From positions 2,604,001-2,668,000 of the forward strand of contig NZ_CP108381.1 in assembly GCF_035956715.1 (NCBI RefSeq): a stretch of DNA of 64,000 nt, given 5' to 3'. Positions within the stretch are counted from its first letter, which is position 1. Every line of letters begins with the position of its first letter. This DNA comes from Nocardia sp. NBC_01329 (GTDB lineage Bacteria > Actinomycetota > Actinomycetes > Mycobacteriales > Mycobacteriaceae). Positions 53,137-61,287 of this stretch are shown in pieces. Position numbers and translations under genes: made by a program. The notes beneath the pieces were generated by a model. That model saw only the letters and a list, made by a program, of their open reading frames with translations, made no database searches and was not told the DNA's origin.

Positions 53137-53743
53137 CAGTCTGCTGAGCAGAACCGGATACCTCTTACACCGTCGCTCGCTGATCGCGCACGCCCTGCAC
53201 ACGGCCCGCGAATCACCCGACTTCCATACGCCGACCACACCGGCACTGATGCAGGGCGCCGACGAGGAAAGTACGGTTCCTCGAGGTCGGCGACCTGTCG
53301 GCCGCGCCCGACGATAGGTGGGGTGAGGTGGAAAGCTTCGGATTCGGAAGGCCGCTACCCACAGTGGATTCCGACCAAACGATAGGTCTGATGCAACATT
53401 TCTACTTCGATGCCGTACTCGGCAACGTGGCCCACACCCTTTTACGGGACCGGGCCCCATCTCTTCGAGACCAACGAGGACTGCCGGCATGTGTGACTGG
53501 GCAATGCCCATCTGGGACCGGATCATCCGAGCAGCCCGGCCGGCGGACAGGTGATCACCCCGACGGCAGCCCCGGCACCATCGAGATGCGTAACGAAATG
53601 GACGCCGCAGCCTATAGCGCAGATTGGTCGGCCGTCACCGATAGCTCGGTCGCCGCGATGCTCGGCGTGATTACCGAGCTGTGTGCCGCGCCCCCCGGCG
53701 TGGTCATGCCGGACTTGCGTTCTCACTACCTTCTGGAGTCGTC
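53137..53743. other. 607-bp region without a recognised gene
   Basis: Only short frames without ribosome-binding sites. One stretch at ~53577-53740 (AAAYSADWSAVTDSSVAAM in frame) could be a remnant, but no family is recognised. Confidence 0.45.
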
Positions 53744-54667
53744 ATGAGTTCACCCACGCTCGCGGTCGCGGTGCTCGGCGCCGGCCCTTTCGCCGACCGG
53801 ATCGCAGACCGGATCCGGGCACGCGCAGACCTCGAGGTATCCACGCGGACGGAAGCTACGAAATCCCCGCCGACGGGGACGGCATGCGTCGTCTATGTAC
53901 CGACGTTCGCCGAGATCGCCGCGGGCACACCCGGTGACGTTCTGCCCCGGCTGCTACGGGACGGCCACGACGTCATATCGACGGCACCGCTGGACGGGCT
54001 CGTACCACCGGTGGAGCTGCTGCAGGCCTGCCGGACCGGTTGTTCCACCTTCCACGCCACCGGAGCCTTCCAAGCCACCATCCCGGCGCGGCTGATCCGC
54101 TCGCTGACCGAGGTGACCCGGGGTATCCGGCGCGTGCAGCTGGTCGAGGAACTCGATTTCCCCGAGACCGGGGTATATCCGTGGGGCACCCGGCACGATA
54201 TCGGTATCGGAACCACCGGGCCCGAAACCGCCACCGCCGGCGCCGCCGCAGTCGACGGCTACTACGCGGCGGGATTACGGGTCCTCGACGACGCGGTGTT
54301 CCACAGTGCGGCGGGTACGGCCGCGACGCCGAGCCGCACGGTCGCAGTGGTCACCAACGGTTCCGGAACGGTCCAGAAGGTCATCGTCGACCGTGACCTC
54401 GGGCCCGGGTTGAGCTACCGATCGATCTGGACCACCGCCACCGCGGACCGGGCGCCACTGCGATATCAGCTCGTCACGACCACCGACACCGCGAAGGGTA
54501 CGGCCAACGTCCGGTTCCGGTTCACCGACGGACTCCATCCCGCCGACCACCTGACCTGTGCGAACGTGATCGAAGCGGTGCGCCCCGTGCACGAGCACGG
54601 TCCCGGGATAGCGCATCGGGATCTGTCGATCACCCGCGTGGCGGCCGATACACAGCTCACCACCTGA
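53744..54667 (+). CDS. Dihydrodipicolinate-reductase-like Rossmann-fold protein
   Basis: 307 aa; ATG with CTGGAG upstream. N-terminal Rossmann loop VAVLGAGPFADRIADRI, then VVYVPTFAEIAAG and GHDVISTAPLDGLVPPVELL, the DapB/homoserine-dehydrogenase-like cofactor half. The C-terminal half contains FHATGAFQATIPARLIRSLT and GTRHDIGIGTTG. Actinobacterial relatives are annotated as dihydrodipicolinate reductase-like but lack a lysine pathway context. NAD(P)-dependent reduction of an unknown imine or ketone is likely. Confidence 0.7.
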   Translation: MSSPTLAVAVLGAGPFADRIADRIRARADLEVSTRTEATKSPPTGTACVVYVPTFAEIAAGTPGDVLPRLLRDGHDVISTAPLDGLVPPVELLQACRTGCSTFHATGAFQATIPARLIRSLTEVTRGIRRVQLVEELDFPETGVYPWGTRHDIGIGTTGPETATAGAAAVDGYYAAGLRVLDDAVFHSAAGTAATPSRTVAVVTNGSGTVQKVIVDRDLGPGLSYRSIWTTATADRAPLRYQLVTTTDTAKGTANVRFRFTDGLHPADHLTCANVIEAVRPVHEHGPGIAHRDLSITRVAADTQLTT

Positions 54668-55055
54668 TCCGGATCGGGCGGACGCCGAAGGCTGGCGCGC
54701 ACCCGCGGCGCCGCCACGGCGGCCGCGCATCGGCCGCTGTCCGGCACCATTGCGGGCGACCGAACCGAACATCACGCCGGTGGCAGACTGCTTTCGGCTC
54801 GCCACGCCGTGGCCCCGGGCGTCGAAACCCGGATGGCCGCAGGTCTCGAAATCATCTATTCCGGTAGCCGAACCCAGCCCCGCGATCCACGAGTGCAATG
54901 CTGGAACAGCAGCACGAATGATCACCCGGTCCCCGCGGCCGATCGATACCCCTTGGCGACCTCGGACCGCCGCAGTGGACAGCATCCGCGATTCAGTGCA
55001 CATCGGACTCTCTGAACCCCGCACTGCCCACGGCAGGCGGTGAAAGGTGAGCAAC
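54668..55055. other. Intergenic region
   Basis: About 390 bp between two Rossmann-fold protein genes on the same strand. No gene, operator or hairpin that I can support. Confidence 0.45.
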
Positions 55056-55796
55056 ATGAAGCTGACAGTCATCGGCGGCACCGGCCGGATCGGTTCGCAG
55101 GTTGTCGCGAAACTGAGAGCGGCCGGTCACGACCCGGTACCCGCCGCACCCTCCACCGGCGTCGACCTGATCACCGGAGAGGGCATCGACGAGGCGGTAG
55201 AGGGTGCCGACGTAGTGGTGAACCTGGCCAACTCGCCCACTTTCGACGAGGCCTCGCTGGACTTCTTCCGTACCTCCATGGACAACCTGATCGCCGCCGG
55301 TGACCGGGCCGGAGTGAAACACCAGGTGGTGCTCTCGATCGTCGGGGTGGACAAGGTGCCGCAGCTGGACTACTACCGCGCCAAAACACTGCAGGAGGAG
55401 TTGCTCCGTCAGGGCCCCACGCCGTATTCCATCGTCCGCGCCACCCAGTTCTTCGAGTTCATGGACGCGGTGATGTCCTGGTCATCCGATGACTCCACAG
55501 TCCGGCTGCCCGCGACCCGCCTGCAGCCGATGGCGGCCGCGGATGTCGTGGACGCGGTGGTCGGTGTTGCGGTGGGCGCCCCACTGCAGGGGGTCCGCAA
55601 TGTCGCCGGTCCCGATGTCCTCCCGCTGGACGAGATCGGCCGGATGACCCTGATAGCCCGGCACGACGACCGGGTCGTGGTCACCGACGAGACCGCCGGG
55701 ATGTTCGCGGCGATCACCGGTGACGAACTCCTCGCAGGGCCGGAGGCACACCTCGCCCCCACCCACTACCGAGACCGGCTCGAGACGACTCGCTGA
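55056..55796 (+). CDS. NAD(P)H-binding atypical SDR (NmrA-like)
   Basis: 246 aa; ATG at 55056 preferred over the GTG at 55047 because AAAGG sits 8 nt upstream. Cofactor loop MKLTVIGGTGRIGSQVV, then VVVNLANSPTFDE, HQVVLSIVGVDKVPQLDYYR and YSIVRATQFFEFMD. Typical of atypical SDRs that use NADP(H) and sense or reduce quinones. A strong terminator lies ~50 bp after the stop and the promoter module B follows, so it is not in an operon with the next gene. Confidence 0.86.
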   Translation: MKLTVIGGTGRIGSQVVAKLRAAGHDPVPAAPSTGVDLITGEGIDEAVEGADVVVNLANSPTFDEASLDFFRTSMDNLIAAGDRAGVKHQVVLSIVGVDKVPQLDYYRAKTLQEELLRQGPTPYSIVRATQFFEFMDAVMSWSSDDSTVRLPATRLQPMAAADVVDAVVGVAVGAPLQGVRNVAGPDVLPLDEIGRMTLIARHDDRVVVTDETAGMFAAITGDELLAGPEAHLAPTHYRDRLETTR

Positions 55797-55847
55797 CCGG
55801 GTCCTGCCGGCCGGGGCATCCGCGCCGGGAAAGCGATATTCGAGCAC

Positions 55848-55881
55848 GGGCCCGGCCGGCCCACGAGTCGCGGCCGGGCCC
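55848..55881 (+). terminator. Terminator after the NmrA-like gene
   Basis: Perfect 11-bp stem GGGCCCGGCCG/CGGCCGGGCCC with a 12-nt loop, 51 bp after the stop codon. Confidence 0.83.
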
Positions 55882-55954
55882 GGCCGCGACTACCACGTGT
55901 CCGGCCGACCGCGAAAGTCCCCGGGCTCTTCCGGTGCCCACGCATGGATCCCCG

Positions 55955-56022
55955 CTTCCTGAAGCCGCTTTCAGGCCGCTTCAGGCTCCCTTCAGCACCT
56001 GCTTGTGACAGTGGCGGAGGTA
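55955..56022 (+). promoter_or_regulatory. Response-regulator-type promoter module B, twin of the one at 44011
   Basis: CTTCCTGAAG inverted half, then TTCAG copies ending at 55974, 55984 and 55995 (10- and 11-bp spacing), then CTTG-NN-ACAGTGG and a TA pair at the -10-like position. Every element occurs in the same order and spacing as in module A at 44011-44078 (about 46 of 68 matches by hand). The nearest repeat is 58 bp from the ATG at 56053. Confidence 0.78.
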
Positions 56023-56052
56023 GCTGATGACGGAGAAAGGGGATTACAGATC

Positions 56053-56247
56053 ATGAACCCGACGGTCCGTATCGATGGAGACCCCTATCAGGTGGTGGGG
56101 AGGACTCGCTTGGCAGCGGTTTCGCGGGCGAGCTATGGGAAATACCGGTTCGTCCTGCGGCGGCTGACGGACGGATCGCTGTGGACCGCGTTCGACAACC
56201 GGGTCACGCCCGCCTCGGAACTGGTGCCGCACCGCCCCGGCGCGTGA
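56053..56247 (+). CDS. Hypothetical protein, 64 aa, controlled by promoter module B
   Basis: ATG at 56053 with AAAGGGG ~10 nt upstream. Small basic soluble protein with an alternating beta-like pattern (TVRIDGDPYQVVGRTRLAAV, YGKYRFVLRRLTDGSLWTAF, then a polar end). No recognised domain, signal peptide or membrane segment. Its promoter module is a near copy of the one before the PepSY gene, so it probably belongs to the regulon of the response regulator at 44098. Three 11-bp direct repeats follow 33 bp after its stop. Confidence 0.68.
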   Translation: MNPTVRIDGDPYQVVGRTRLAAVSRASYGKYRFVLRRLTDGSLWTAFDNRVTPASELVPHRPGA

Positions 56248-56279
56248 ACCAATCACCGATCGGGGAACTGCCGCCTAGA

Positions 56280-56312
56280 AGTTATGGACCAGTTATGGAT
56301 CAGTTATCGAGC
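56280..56312 (+). repeat. Three direct repeats of 11 bp
   Basis: AGTTATGGACC, AGTTATGGATC and AGTTATCGAGC follow each other without gaps. Period of one DNA turn suggests binding sites for an OmpR-type dimer or similar protein. They lie 33 bp after the 64-aa gene and ~325 bp before the MHYT gene. Confidence 0.7.
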
Positions 56313-56475
56313 GGACAGAAAAGCCGGGACGCGCAGGCCCACAATTCGAGTCACCGCCGTTTCACGACAGGTGATTCGACACGATCCACAGTGGGCATTC
56401 TCCAAGAGTCCGGGGACAGCGGCTATTCCAGCCTTCGGATTCACCTCGGAGCACCCCCGGGGGGCGGCACCCGTT
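56313..56475. other. Intergenic region upstream of the MHYT gene
   Basis: No gene recognised. The stretch from 56248 to 56636 as a whole carries the direct repeats at 56280 and the inverted repeat at 56476. Confidence 0.45.
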
Positions 56476-56503
56476 CCGCAACATAGACAATGCAATGTTG
56501 CGG
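56476..56503. promoter_or_regulatory. 28-bp inverted repeat upstream of the MHYT gene
   Basis: CCGCAACAT-N10-ATGTTGCGG, perfectly symmetric. The half-site GCAACAT resembles the two operators of the TetR pair at 17263-17312, but the spacing is one base shorter. Candidate operator ~135 bp upstream of the MHYT start. Confidence 0.65.
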
Positions 56504-56636
56504 ATCCGAAAACACGGCGTACTCAATGTGATTGAAACCACAGAGTTTTAAGCAAATGATCAGCACACCGTGGCGAGGTACTCGTCGTACTGTCTAGCCC
56601 GACAATGAAACTCCGGGTTTCCCGGCCGAACGTTGG

Positions 56637-57422
56637 ATGGACATGCTTCACCTCGAACACTTCGCGTTCGGCTGGTTAACGCCCGCCCTCGCCTACTTCC
56701 TCTCGGCCACCGGTTGCGCCATCGGATTACAGTGCACCAAACAGGCACGCTATGGCCGGCGCCGAGCGGTCTGGCTGATCCTGGGTGCCGTCACCGTGGG
56801 CGGTACCGGCATCTGGGTCATGCATTTCGTTGCGATGCTGGGTTTTTCCATCGACGGCGCACAGATCCGCTTCGACGTGCCGCTCACCCTGCTGAGCGCT
56901 GCCATCGCAATCGGTGTGGTCGGCATCGGGCTTTTTCTGGTGACCGCGCCGGGCTCCGGAATTCCCGCACTGCTGACCGGTGGCGCGATCACCGGGCTGG
57001 GCATCGGCGCGATGCACTTCACCGGCATGTACGCGATGCGCACGGACGCCCATATCGAGTACGACCCCGCCCGCGTGGCCCTCTCGCTGGTGATCGCCAC
57101 CGTCGCGGCCACCGCCACACTCTGGTTCAGCATGCGATCCTGGGGGCTGCTTTCCACCCTGGGCGCGGCGTTGATCATGGCCGCCGCGGTGGCCACGATG
57201 CACTACACCGGAATGTCGGCCATGCACGCACATTCCGTTCCCGACGCCGCGCCTCCCACAGGAGCCGAGCCGCTACAGGTGCTGGGTCCGCTACTGGGCG
57301 GCATCAGCGTCGTCACAGTGGTCCTGCTGATCGGCGTGAGCATGGCGCTGACGAATCCGCACGCACCCACCACCCCGGCCGTTCCGAGCACTCCGGAGCG
57401 GGAACGGCGACCGGCACGCTGA
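56637..57422 (+). CDS. MHYT-domain integral membrane protein
   Basis: 261 aa; ATG at 56637 (56643 also possible). Seven helices with the MHYT motifs WVMHFVAM, AMHFTGMYAMRT and TMHYTGMSAM, whose Met, His and Tyr lie near one face and are thought to bind copper and sense oxygen, CO or NO. Most MHYT proteins carry cytoplasmic signalling domains; this one ends in a short Pro/Arg tail, so it would be a stand-alone sensor or needs a partner. The repeat and inverted repeat upstream suggest regulated expression. Confidence 0.88.
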   Translation: MDMLHLEHFAFGWLTPALAYFLSATGCAIGLQCTKQARYGRRRAVWLILGAVTVGGTGIWVMHFVAMLGFSIDGAQIRFDVPLTLLSAAIAIGVVGIGLFLVTAPGSGIPALLTGGAITGLGIGAMHFTGMYAMRTDAHIEYDPARVALSLVIATVAATATLWFSMRSWGLLSTLGAALIMAAAVATMHYTGMSAMHAHSVPDAAPPTGAEPLQVLGPLLGGISVVTVVLLIGVSMALTNPHAPTTPAVPSTPERERRPAR

Positions 57423-57891
57423 TCACGCTTCGCCGGGCATGGATATCGCCGCGTTCGACGACGCCGCCGATGGTGAGGGTTCCCGCGTACAGTCCCTCGC
57501 CGGTGAGCGCCGCGTGCAGGGTGATCGCGTAGTTGCGTAGCGCGGCGGACGCCAGAGCGAGCTGACCCAGAGCGGGCATCGGGCGCACGCTGGAGGTCCC
57601 GCCGGCGAACAACCGCCCGCCACGCCCCCGGGCGCGCATAGCGGGCAGCACGGCCGCCACGACGTCCACCGCGGGCAGTACCCAGGAGAACGCCGCTTCG
57701 ACGGACGCCGAGTCCACATCGGCGATGGGTGTCGGCGGGCGACTGGAACCGGTTCCGTAGTAGACGAGTTCGATCTCCGCGGTATCGATCTCCGCGAGCA
57801 CCGCCCGCAACGCGTTCCGGTCGGTGACGTCGACGGCGTAGGTCGTCGCTTCGATACCCTGTCCGGCGAGTTCCCGAAGCCGGGGTACTGC
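57423..57891 (-). pseudogene. SDR remnant missing its N-terminus (deletion-fused)
   Basis: The frame reads DAVPRLRELAGQGIEATTYA, VDVTDRNALRAVLAEIDTAE, LVYYGTGSS-like core and LAGGTSSVR-like RLFAGGTSSVRPMPALGQLA, an SDR central and C-terminal part ending with GTLTIGGVVERGDIH. The Rossmann-loop N-terminus is missing: at ~57891 the sequence switches directly into a plus-strand TetR fragment. The C-terminus also runs on into the end of the MHYT gene without a proper stop. Confidence 0.7.
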
Positions 57892-58025
57892 GTCGGGCGG
57901 TCACCGACGACGATGTCGTACATCTGATCTGGGGGCTGTCGCTCCTGGGCGACGCCGCGGGCCCGGAACCGGCGAACCGCCGCCTGATCTCGGCGCTGGA
58001 CGGCCTGCGCACCGAGCGTGGCTGA
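57891..58025 (+). pseudogene. C-terminal remnant of a TetR-family regulator
   Basis: 44 codons ending at a TGA read VTDDDVVHLIWGLSLLGDA and RRLISALDGLRTERG, the last two helices of a TetR_C domain. The HTH and most of the ligand domain are gone. It abuts the 5' end of the minus-strand SDR remnant, consistent with a deletion that removed both N-termini and the shared promoter of a divergent tetR/SDR pair. Confidence 0.65.
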
Positions 58026-58056
58026 ATCCGGCCGAACGCGTTTGCCCGCGATAGGA

Positions 58057-58109
58057 ACGGCCACGGCGGTGCCGGTGATCCGCGAGGTCACCCGCACCGC
58101 CGTGGCCGT
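58057..58109. terminator. Long hairpin terminator near the DUF6131-like gene
   Basis: Perfect 16-bp stem ACGGCCACGGCGGTGC with its complement, with an inner GGTGA/TCACC pairing; loop region 21 nt. It lies 23 bp beyond the small minus-strand membrane-protein gene and after the TetR remnant on the plus strand. Confidence 0.82.
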
Positions 58110-58131
58110 CAGCGGTCGTCAGGGAACGAGG

Positions 58132-58287
58132 TCAGTAATAGTGACGCCGACCGGCGACCGGGCGGCCCACCGAACCGGCGATGGCCAGGACCGCACCGAC
58201 GACGAGCAGCACGAGACCGATGGTGGTGAGAACGCCGATACCGAGCAGGTAACCGACGATGAGCAGGACGAGTCCGAGAACGATCAT
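58132..58287 (-). CDS. Small hydrophobic membrane protein (DUF6131-like)
   Basis: 51 aa; ATG at 58287. Two short hydrophobic helices (MIVLGLVLLIVGYLLGIGVL, TIGLVLLVVGAVLAIAGSVG) and a basic C-terminus with RPVAGRRHYY. Matches the pattern of the DUF6131-type peptides found in Nocardia and mycobacteria. Function unknown. Possibly co-transcribed with the 138-aa membrane protein 50 bp upstream. Confidence 0.72.
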   Translation of the reverse strand: MIVLGLVLLIVGYLLGIGVLTTIGLVLLVVGAVLAIAGSVGRPVAGRRHYY

Positions 58288-58336
58288 GACACTGACTTTC
58301 TGATTCGGGATTGGACGTCCGGGGAGTACCCCGGAA

Positions 58337-58753
58337 TTACTTTGCCGCTGCCGCACCTTTGTCCGGCTTACGCAGCAACTTGCTGATAGACCAGGCCCGA
58401 GCATCCGACCCGGCGGATGCCGGCGCGGTCTTCTTCGCCGGATCCTCGGCCTTGGCGAGATCTCGCTGAACCGCGGCGATCTCCTTGCGCGACTCCCGGA
58501 GTTCACGCCGCGTGGCCACACCCCTGCGGGTGGACCGCCACACGCCGGCCGAGACTAGACCTACGCCCAGCCCACCGACCACACCGACGGTGATACCGAT
58601 GAGGAATAATTCACCGGTGGTTCCGGCGAAGTGATAGTCGAAGACGGAGAAGTCACTGGTCAGCCGATTGACATCACTGGTATTGGCCGCGACGCCGGCA
58701 ACGCCGGCGGCAACCGCCGCAACGGCGATCACGAGCCCAAGAACAACGATCAT
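58337..58753 (-). CDS. Hypothetical membrane protein with basic C-terminus
   Basis: 138 aa from the ATG at 58753 (a longer start at 58840 is possible). Two hydrophobic segments (MIVVLGLVIAVAAVAAGVAG and ELFLIGITVGVVGGLGVGLV), then a charged helical cytoplasmic tail (ELRESRKEIAAVQRDLAKAE) rich in Lys and Ala. No domain recognised. The pattern of two helices plus coiled tail resembles small actinobacterial envelope proteins. Probably expressed with the 51-aa gene below it. Confidence 0.62.
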   Translation of the reverse strand: MIVVLGLVIAVAAVAAGVAGVAANTSDVNRLTSDFSVFDYHFAGTTGELFLIGITVGVVGGLGVGLVSAGVWRSTRRGVATRRELRESRKEIAAVQRDLAKAEDPAKKTAPASAGSDARAWSISKLLRKPDKGAAAAK

Positions 58754-58884
58754 GGCAATTCCCGTGGGGTAGAGGGACACTGTGCTCCCGCTATTCCCGG
58801 TCGTTGCGATATCAAACGCTGCGAAGCCGATGTCCGCCACGCGGATTCACCGGACGGCCGGTACCGACCCGGCCCGAATCGAGC

Positions 58885-60027
58885 TCAGGCGAACAGGTCG
58901 CGCACGAACGGCACCGAATCGGGAAGCGAATCGTTGACCGCTCCGTCGTGATCGGTGGGGTACACCTTCAATGTCACCGGCTGGCGGTTCGCCGTCAGCA
59001 CCCCCGCGAACCGCAACGTCTCCGGCGTGATCACATCGGTATCGCGCAACCCCTGCCCGAGGAACAGCGGTTCGGCGTAGCCGGTTTCCGGCAGACCCAG
59101 GTAACGCTCGAGCAGCCCGTGCAGGTCCGGGATATCCGACAACGGACGAGTGAAGAGGCCACCGATCACCACACCACCTGCCACCAGTTCGTCGCCGAGC
59201 GGCGACAGGCATTCGGTGCGTGCGCGTTCCAGCCAGTACCGGCCGGAATCGGTCAGCAGGGATTCGATGTTCAGTTCGGGATAGGTGGTGCGCAGACCGT
59301 TGAGCAGGTACAGGGCGTACCCCGTTGTGTGCGCGCCCAGTTTCACCGGCGGCACACCCGGTCCCATCAGAGCGAGGATGTTCTCGATGTATGCGGGGAC
59401 ACCGGTGGCGACGGCGCCCCGGTAGTCGAGGTCGGGCCCGCCGAACTCGGTGGCGTACCGGGCGGTGGTCACCGCCGCTCCCCCACCCTGTGACTGCCCG
59501 ACCACGACCCATTTGTTCGACAGCGCCGGGTAGTGCCCGGACGCGGCACGCACCGCGTCGACGACGTTGTGCGCCTCCACTACTCCGTTGAGGTACGGAT
59601 GCTCGCCGGGTGTCCCCAGCCCGGCATAGTCGGCGGCGACGATGGCGTAGCCCTGCGCCAGCCATTTCCCCAGGTACGCCCAGTCCCGTTCGACGGCCCC
59701 CGGGCCGGCCACACTGTAGGCGCAGGAATCGCCGAGCCCGACCGTGCCGTGCGCCCAGGCGATGATCGGCCAGCCGTCGGCCGGGGGCACGCCGGGCGGG
59801 AAGTACACGGCCGCACTGGCGACGGTGGGCCGGCCGCCCACCGTGGTGCTCGTGTAGAGCATCCGCTCCGAGGCGGCCGACCCCGGCAGTACGGCCGGGG
59901 CGGCTACTGGTTCCACGGATTCGACGACGCCGGGCCCCGGGTCCGCGACCGCGTGTCCGCCGGGCAGCCCGGAGATCGCCGCCGCCGCGAACAGCGCGGT
60001 GGCCGCGGCGCTATGTAGTCTCCCCAT
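58885..60027 (-). CDS. Secreted lipase/esterase (LIP family)
   Basis: 380 aa; ATG at 60027 with AGAGGAAC upstream. Signal peptide (LHSAAATALFAAAAISGLPG, cut near VADPGPG). Alpha/beta hydrolase with oxyanion region WAHGTVGLGDSC, nucleophile elbow VVVGQSQGGGAAV, late Asp/His in VYPTDHDGA. Same LIP family as the enzyme at 10029-11216 but only distantly similar. Extracellular ester or lipid hydrolysis is likely. Confidence 0.87.
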   Translation of the reverse strand: MGRLHSAAATALFAAAAISGLPGGHAVADPGPGVVESVEPVAAPAVLPGSAASERMLYTSTTVGGRPTVASAAVYFPPGVPPADGWPIIAWAHGTVGLGDSCAYSVAGPGAVERDWAYLGKWLAQGYAIVAADYAGLGTPGEHPYLNGVVEAHNVVDAVRAASGHYPALSNKWVVVGQSQGGGAAVTTARYATEFGGPDLDYRGAVATGVPAYIENILALMGPGVPPVKLGAHTTGYALYLLNGLRTTYPELNIESLLTDSGRYWLERARTECLSPLGDELVAGGVVIGGLFTRPLSDIPDLHGLLERYLGLPETGYAEPLFLGQGLRDTDVITPETLRFAGVLTANRQPVTLKVYPTDHDGAVNDSLPDSVPFVRDLFA

Positions 60028-60272
60028 GGTGTTCCTCTCGCCGGCTGGGACACCGGCACGACCCCGGCGCTGCGCAGACAGTCTTACAGTCGGACGGGCG
60101 ACCGGCCACCCGGCATACCGATCGACCACTGGAAAACGGGGAGGTACGGCGATGCGGATATCAGGGCGGCCGGGCGGAAAACCTCGGAGCACGGTGCTGA
60201 TACGCGATGCTGATACACGGTGCGGTCGGCGACCGGCCCTGGCGGTGACCTCGACGGGCAGCGCGCAGGAGG

Positions 60273-61154
60273 TCAGCGCGGGCCGGAACGGCCGCGGAAG
60301 GTAGCTTCCAGTTCCGCCAGGGTGGTCCGCAGTTCCGCCGGGTCGTTGTCCTTGAAGATTCCGTCATATCCGGATTCGGCCCGGATCGCTGCTTCCACGG
60401 CTGGGTCGTGGTAGAGGTCGGCCAGCGCCAGCAGTGTGCGGTCGTCCTTGTCCTCGGCGCGGGCAGCGAAGATGTTGATGTACTGGGTAAGTTCCGGACG
60501 CTGCGGATCGTCGGTGTAGATGACATCGTCGGCGGTGAGGCCGGCCGGAACGGCGAACGTATCGTCCACGAAGGCGGCGGCCACACTGTCGAGGGATTGC
60601 GCGGTCAGCGGGGGATCGATCGGGGTGAGCCGGACCCGCGACGCGGCGATATCCACGTCCTCGATGCGCGAATCCCAGCTCGGGCCGCCTTTCAGGACGA
60701 TCAGCCCGGCGGCGGCCAGCCCCAGTAACGGCCGCACCTGGTTGGCCGGATTGTTGCTCAGGGTGATCTCGCCGCCGGGCGGGATATCGGCCACCGACCC
60801 GTACTTCTTCGAATAGAGGGTCAGCGGGAAGATCTCGGTCGCGCCGATCGGGGTCAGATCGTCGTTGTCGGCCACGTTGTAGTTCGCGAGATAGCGCACA
60901 TGCTGGAACTTGTTGAGATCGATCCGGCCCTGCGACAGGGCCGGGTTCGGCTGGTTGTAATCGGAGAAGTTCACCAATTCCACGGTGATCCCGCGTTCGG
61001 CTGCTTTCTCCCTGTACACCTCCCAATGCGGTAGTGCCAGATCGTTCACTCCGATCCGCACCACATCCGGGTCGCGGCTCTGGCCGCAGGCCGGTAGGAG
61101 TGCGGCCAGCGCGAGCAGGACCGGAACAACGGCGAAACGACGCATACCTCGCAT
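60273..61154 (-). CDS. MetQ-like substrate-binding lipoprotein (second copy)
   Basis: 293 aa; ATG at 61154 (61145 possible). Lipobox LAALLPACGQ near residue 23. NLPA/MetQ fold: DVVRIGVNDLALPHWEVYRE, NFSDYNQPNPALSQGRIDLN, FQHVRYLANYNVADNDDLTP, IGATEIFPLTLYSKKYGS. It binds methionine (or a related compound) for import. Divergent from the metQ-metN-metI genes, so it probably feeds the same permease as an alternative binding protein. Confidence 0.85.
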   Translation of the reverse strand: MRGMRRFAVVPVLLALAALLPACGQSRDPDVVRIGVNDLALPHWEVYREKAAERGITVELVNFSDYNQPNPALSQGRIDLNKFQHVRYLANYNVADNDDLTPIGATEIFPLTLYSKKYGSVADIPPGGEITLSNNPANQVRPLLGLAAAGLIVLKGGPSWDSRIEDVDIAASRVRLTPIDPPLTAQSLDSVAAAFVDDTFAVPAGLTADDVIYTDDPQRPELTQYINIFAARAEDKDDRTLLALADLYHDPAVEAAIRAESGYDGIFKDNDPAELRTTLAELEATFRGRSGPR

Positions 61155-61287
61155 TGTGCGCAAAGTAGGCGGTCGCCCACCGGTCGGGCCAGAATTTCGT
61201 TCAGGCAAATCCCAACCGTTGCCGTCCCGGTGCCCCCGCCGCTTGGATCATCGAGTCCACACGATCACGATCATTCGGGAGCAGGCG

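Noticed and set aside
53328..53747. 139-codon plus-strand frame before the dihydrodipicolinate-reductase-like gene
   Set aside because: Weak start, no ribosome-binding site and unfamiliar low-quality sequence; would overlap the better-supported gene start at 53744.
56476..56503. Same operator as the TetR pair at 17263-17312
   Set aside because: Half-sites resemble each other but the spacing differs by one base (22 versus 23 bp between outer arms), so I did not assign the same regulator.
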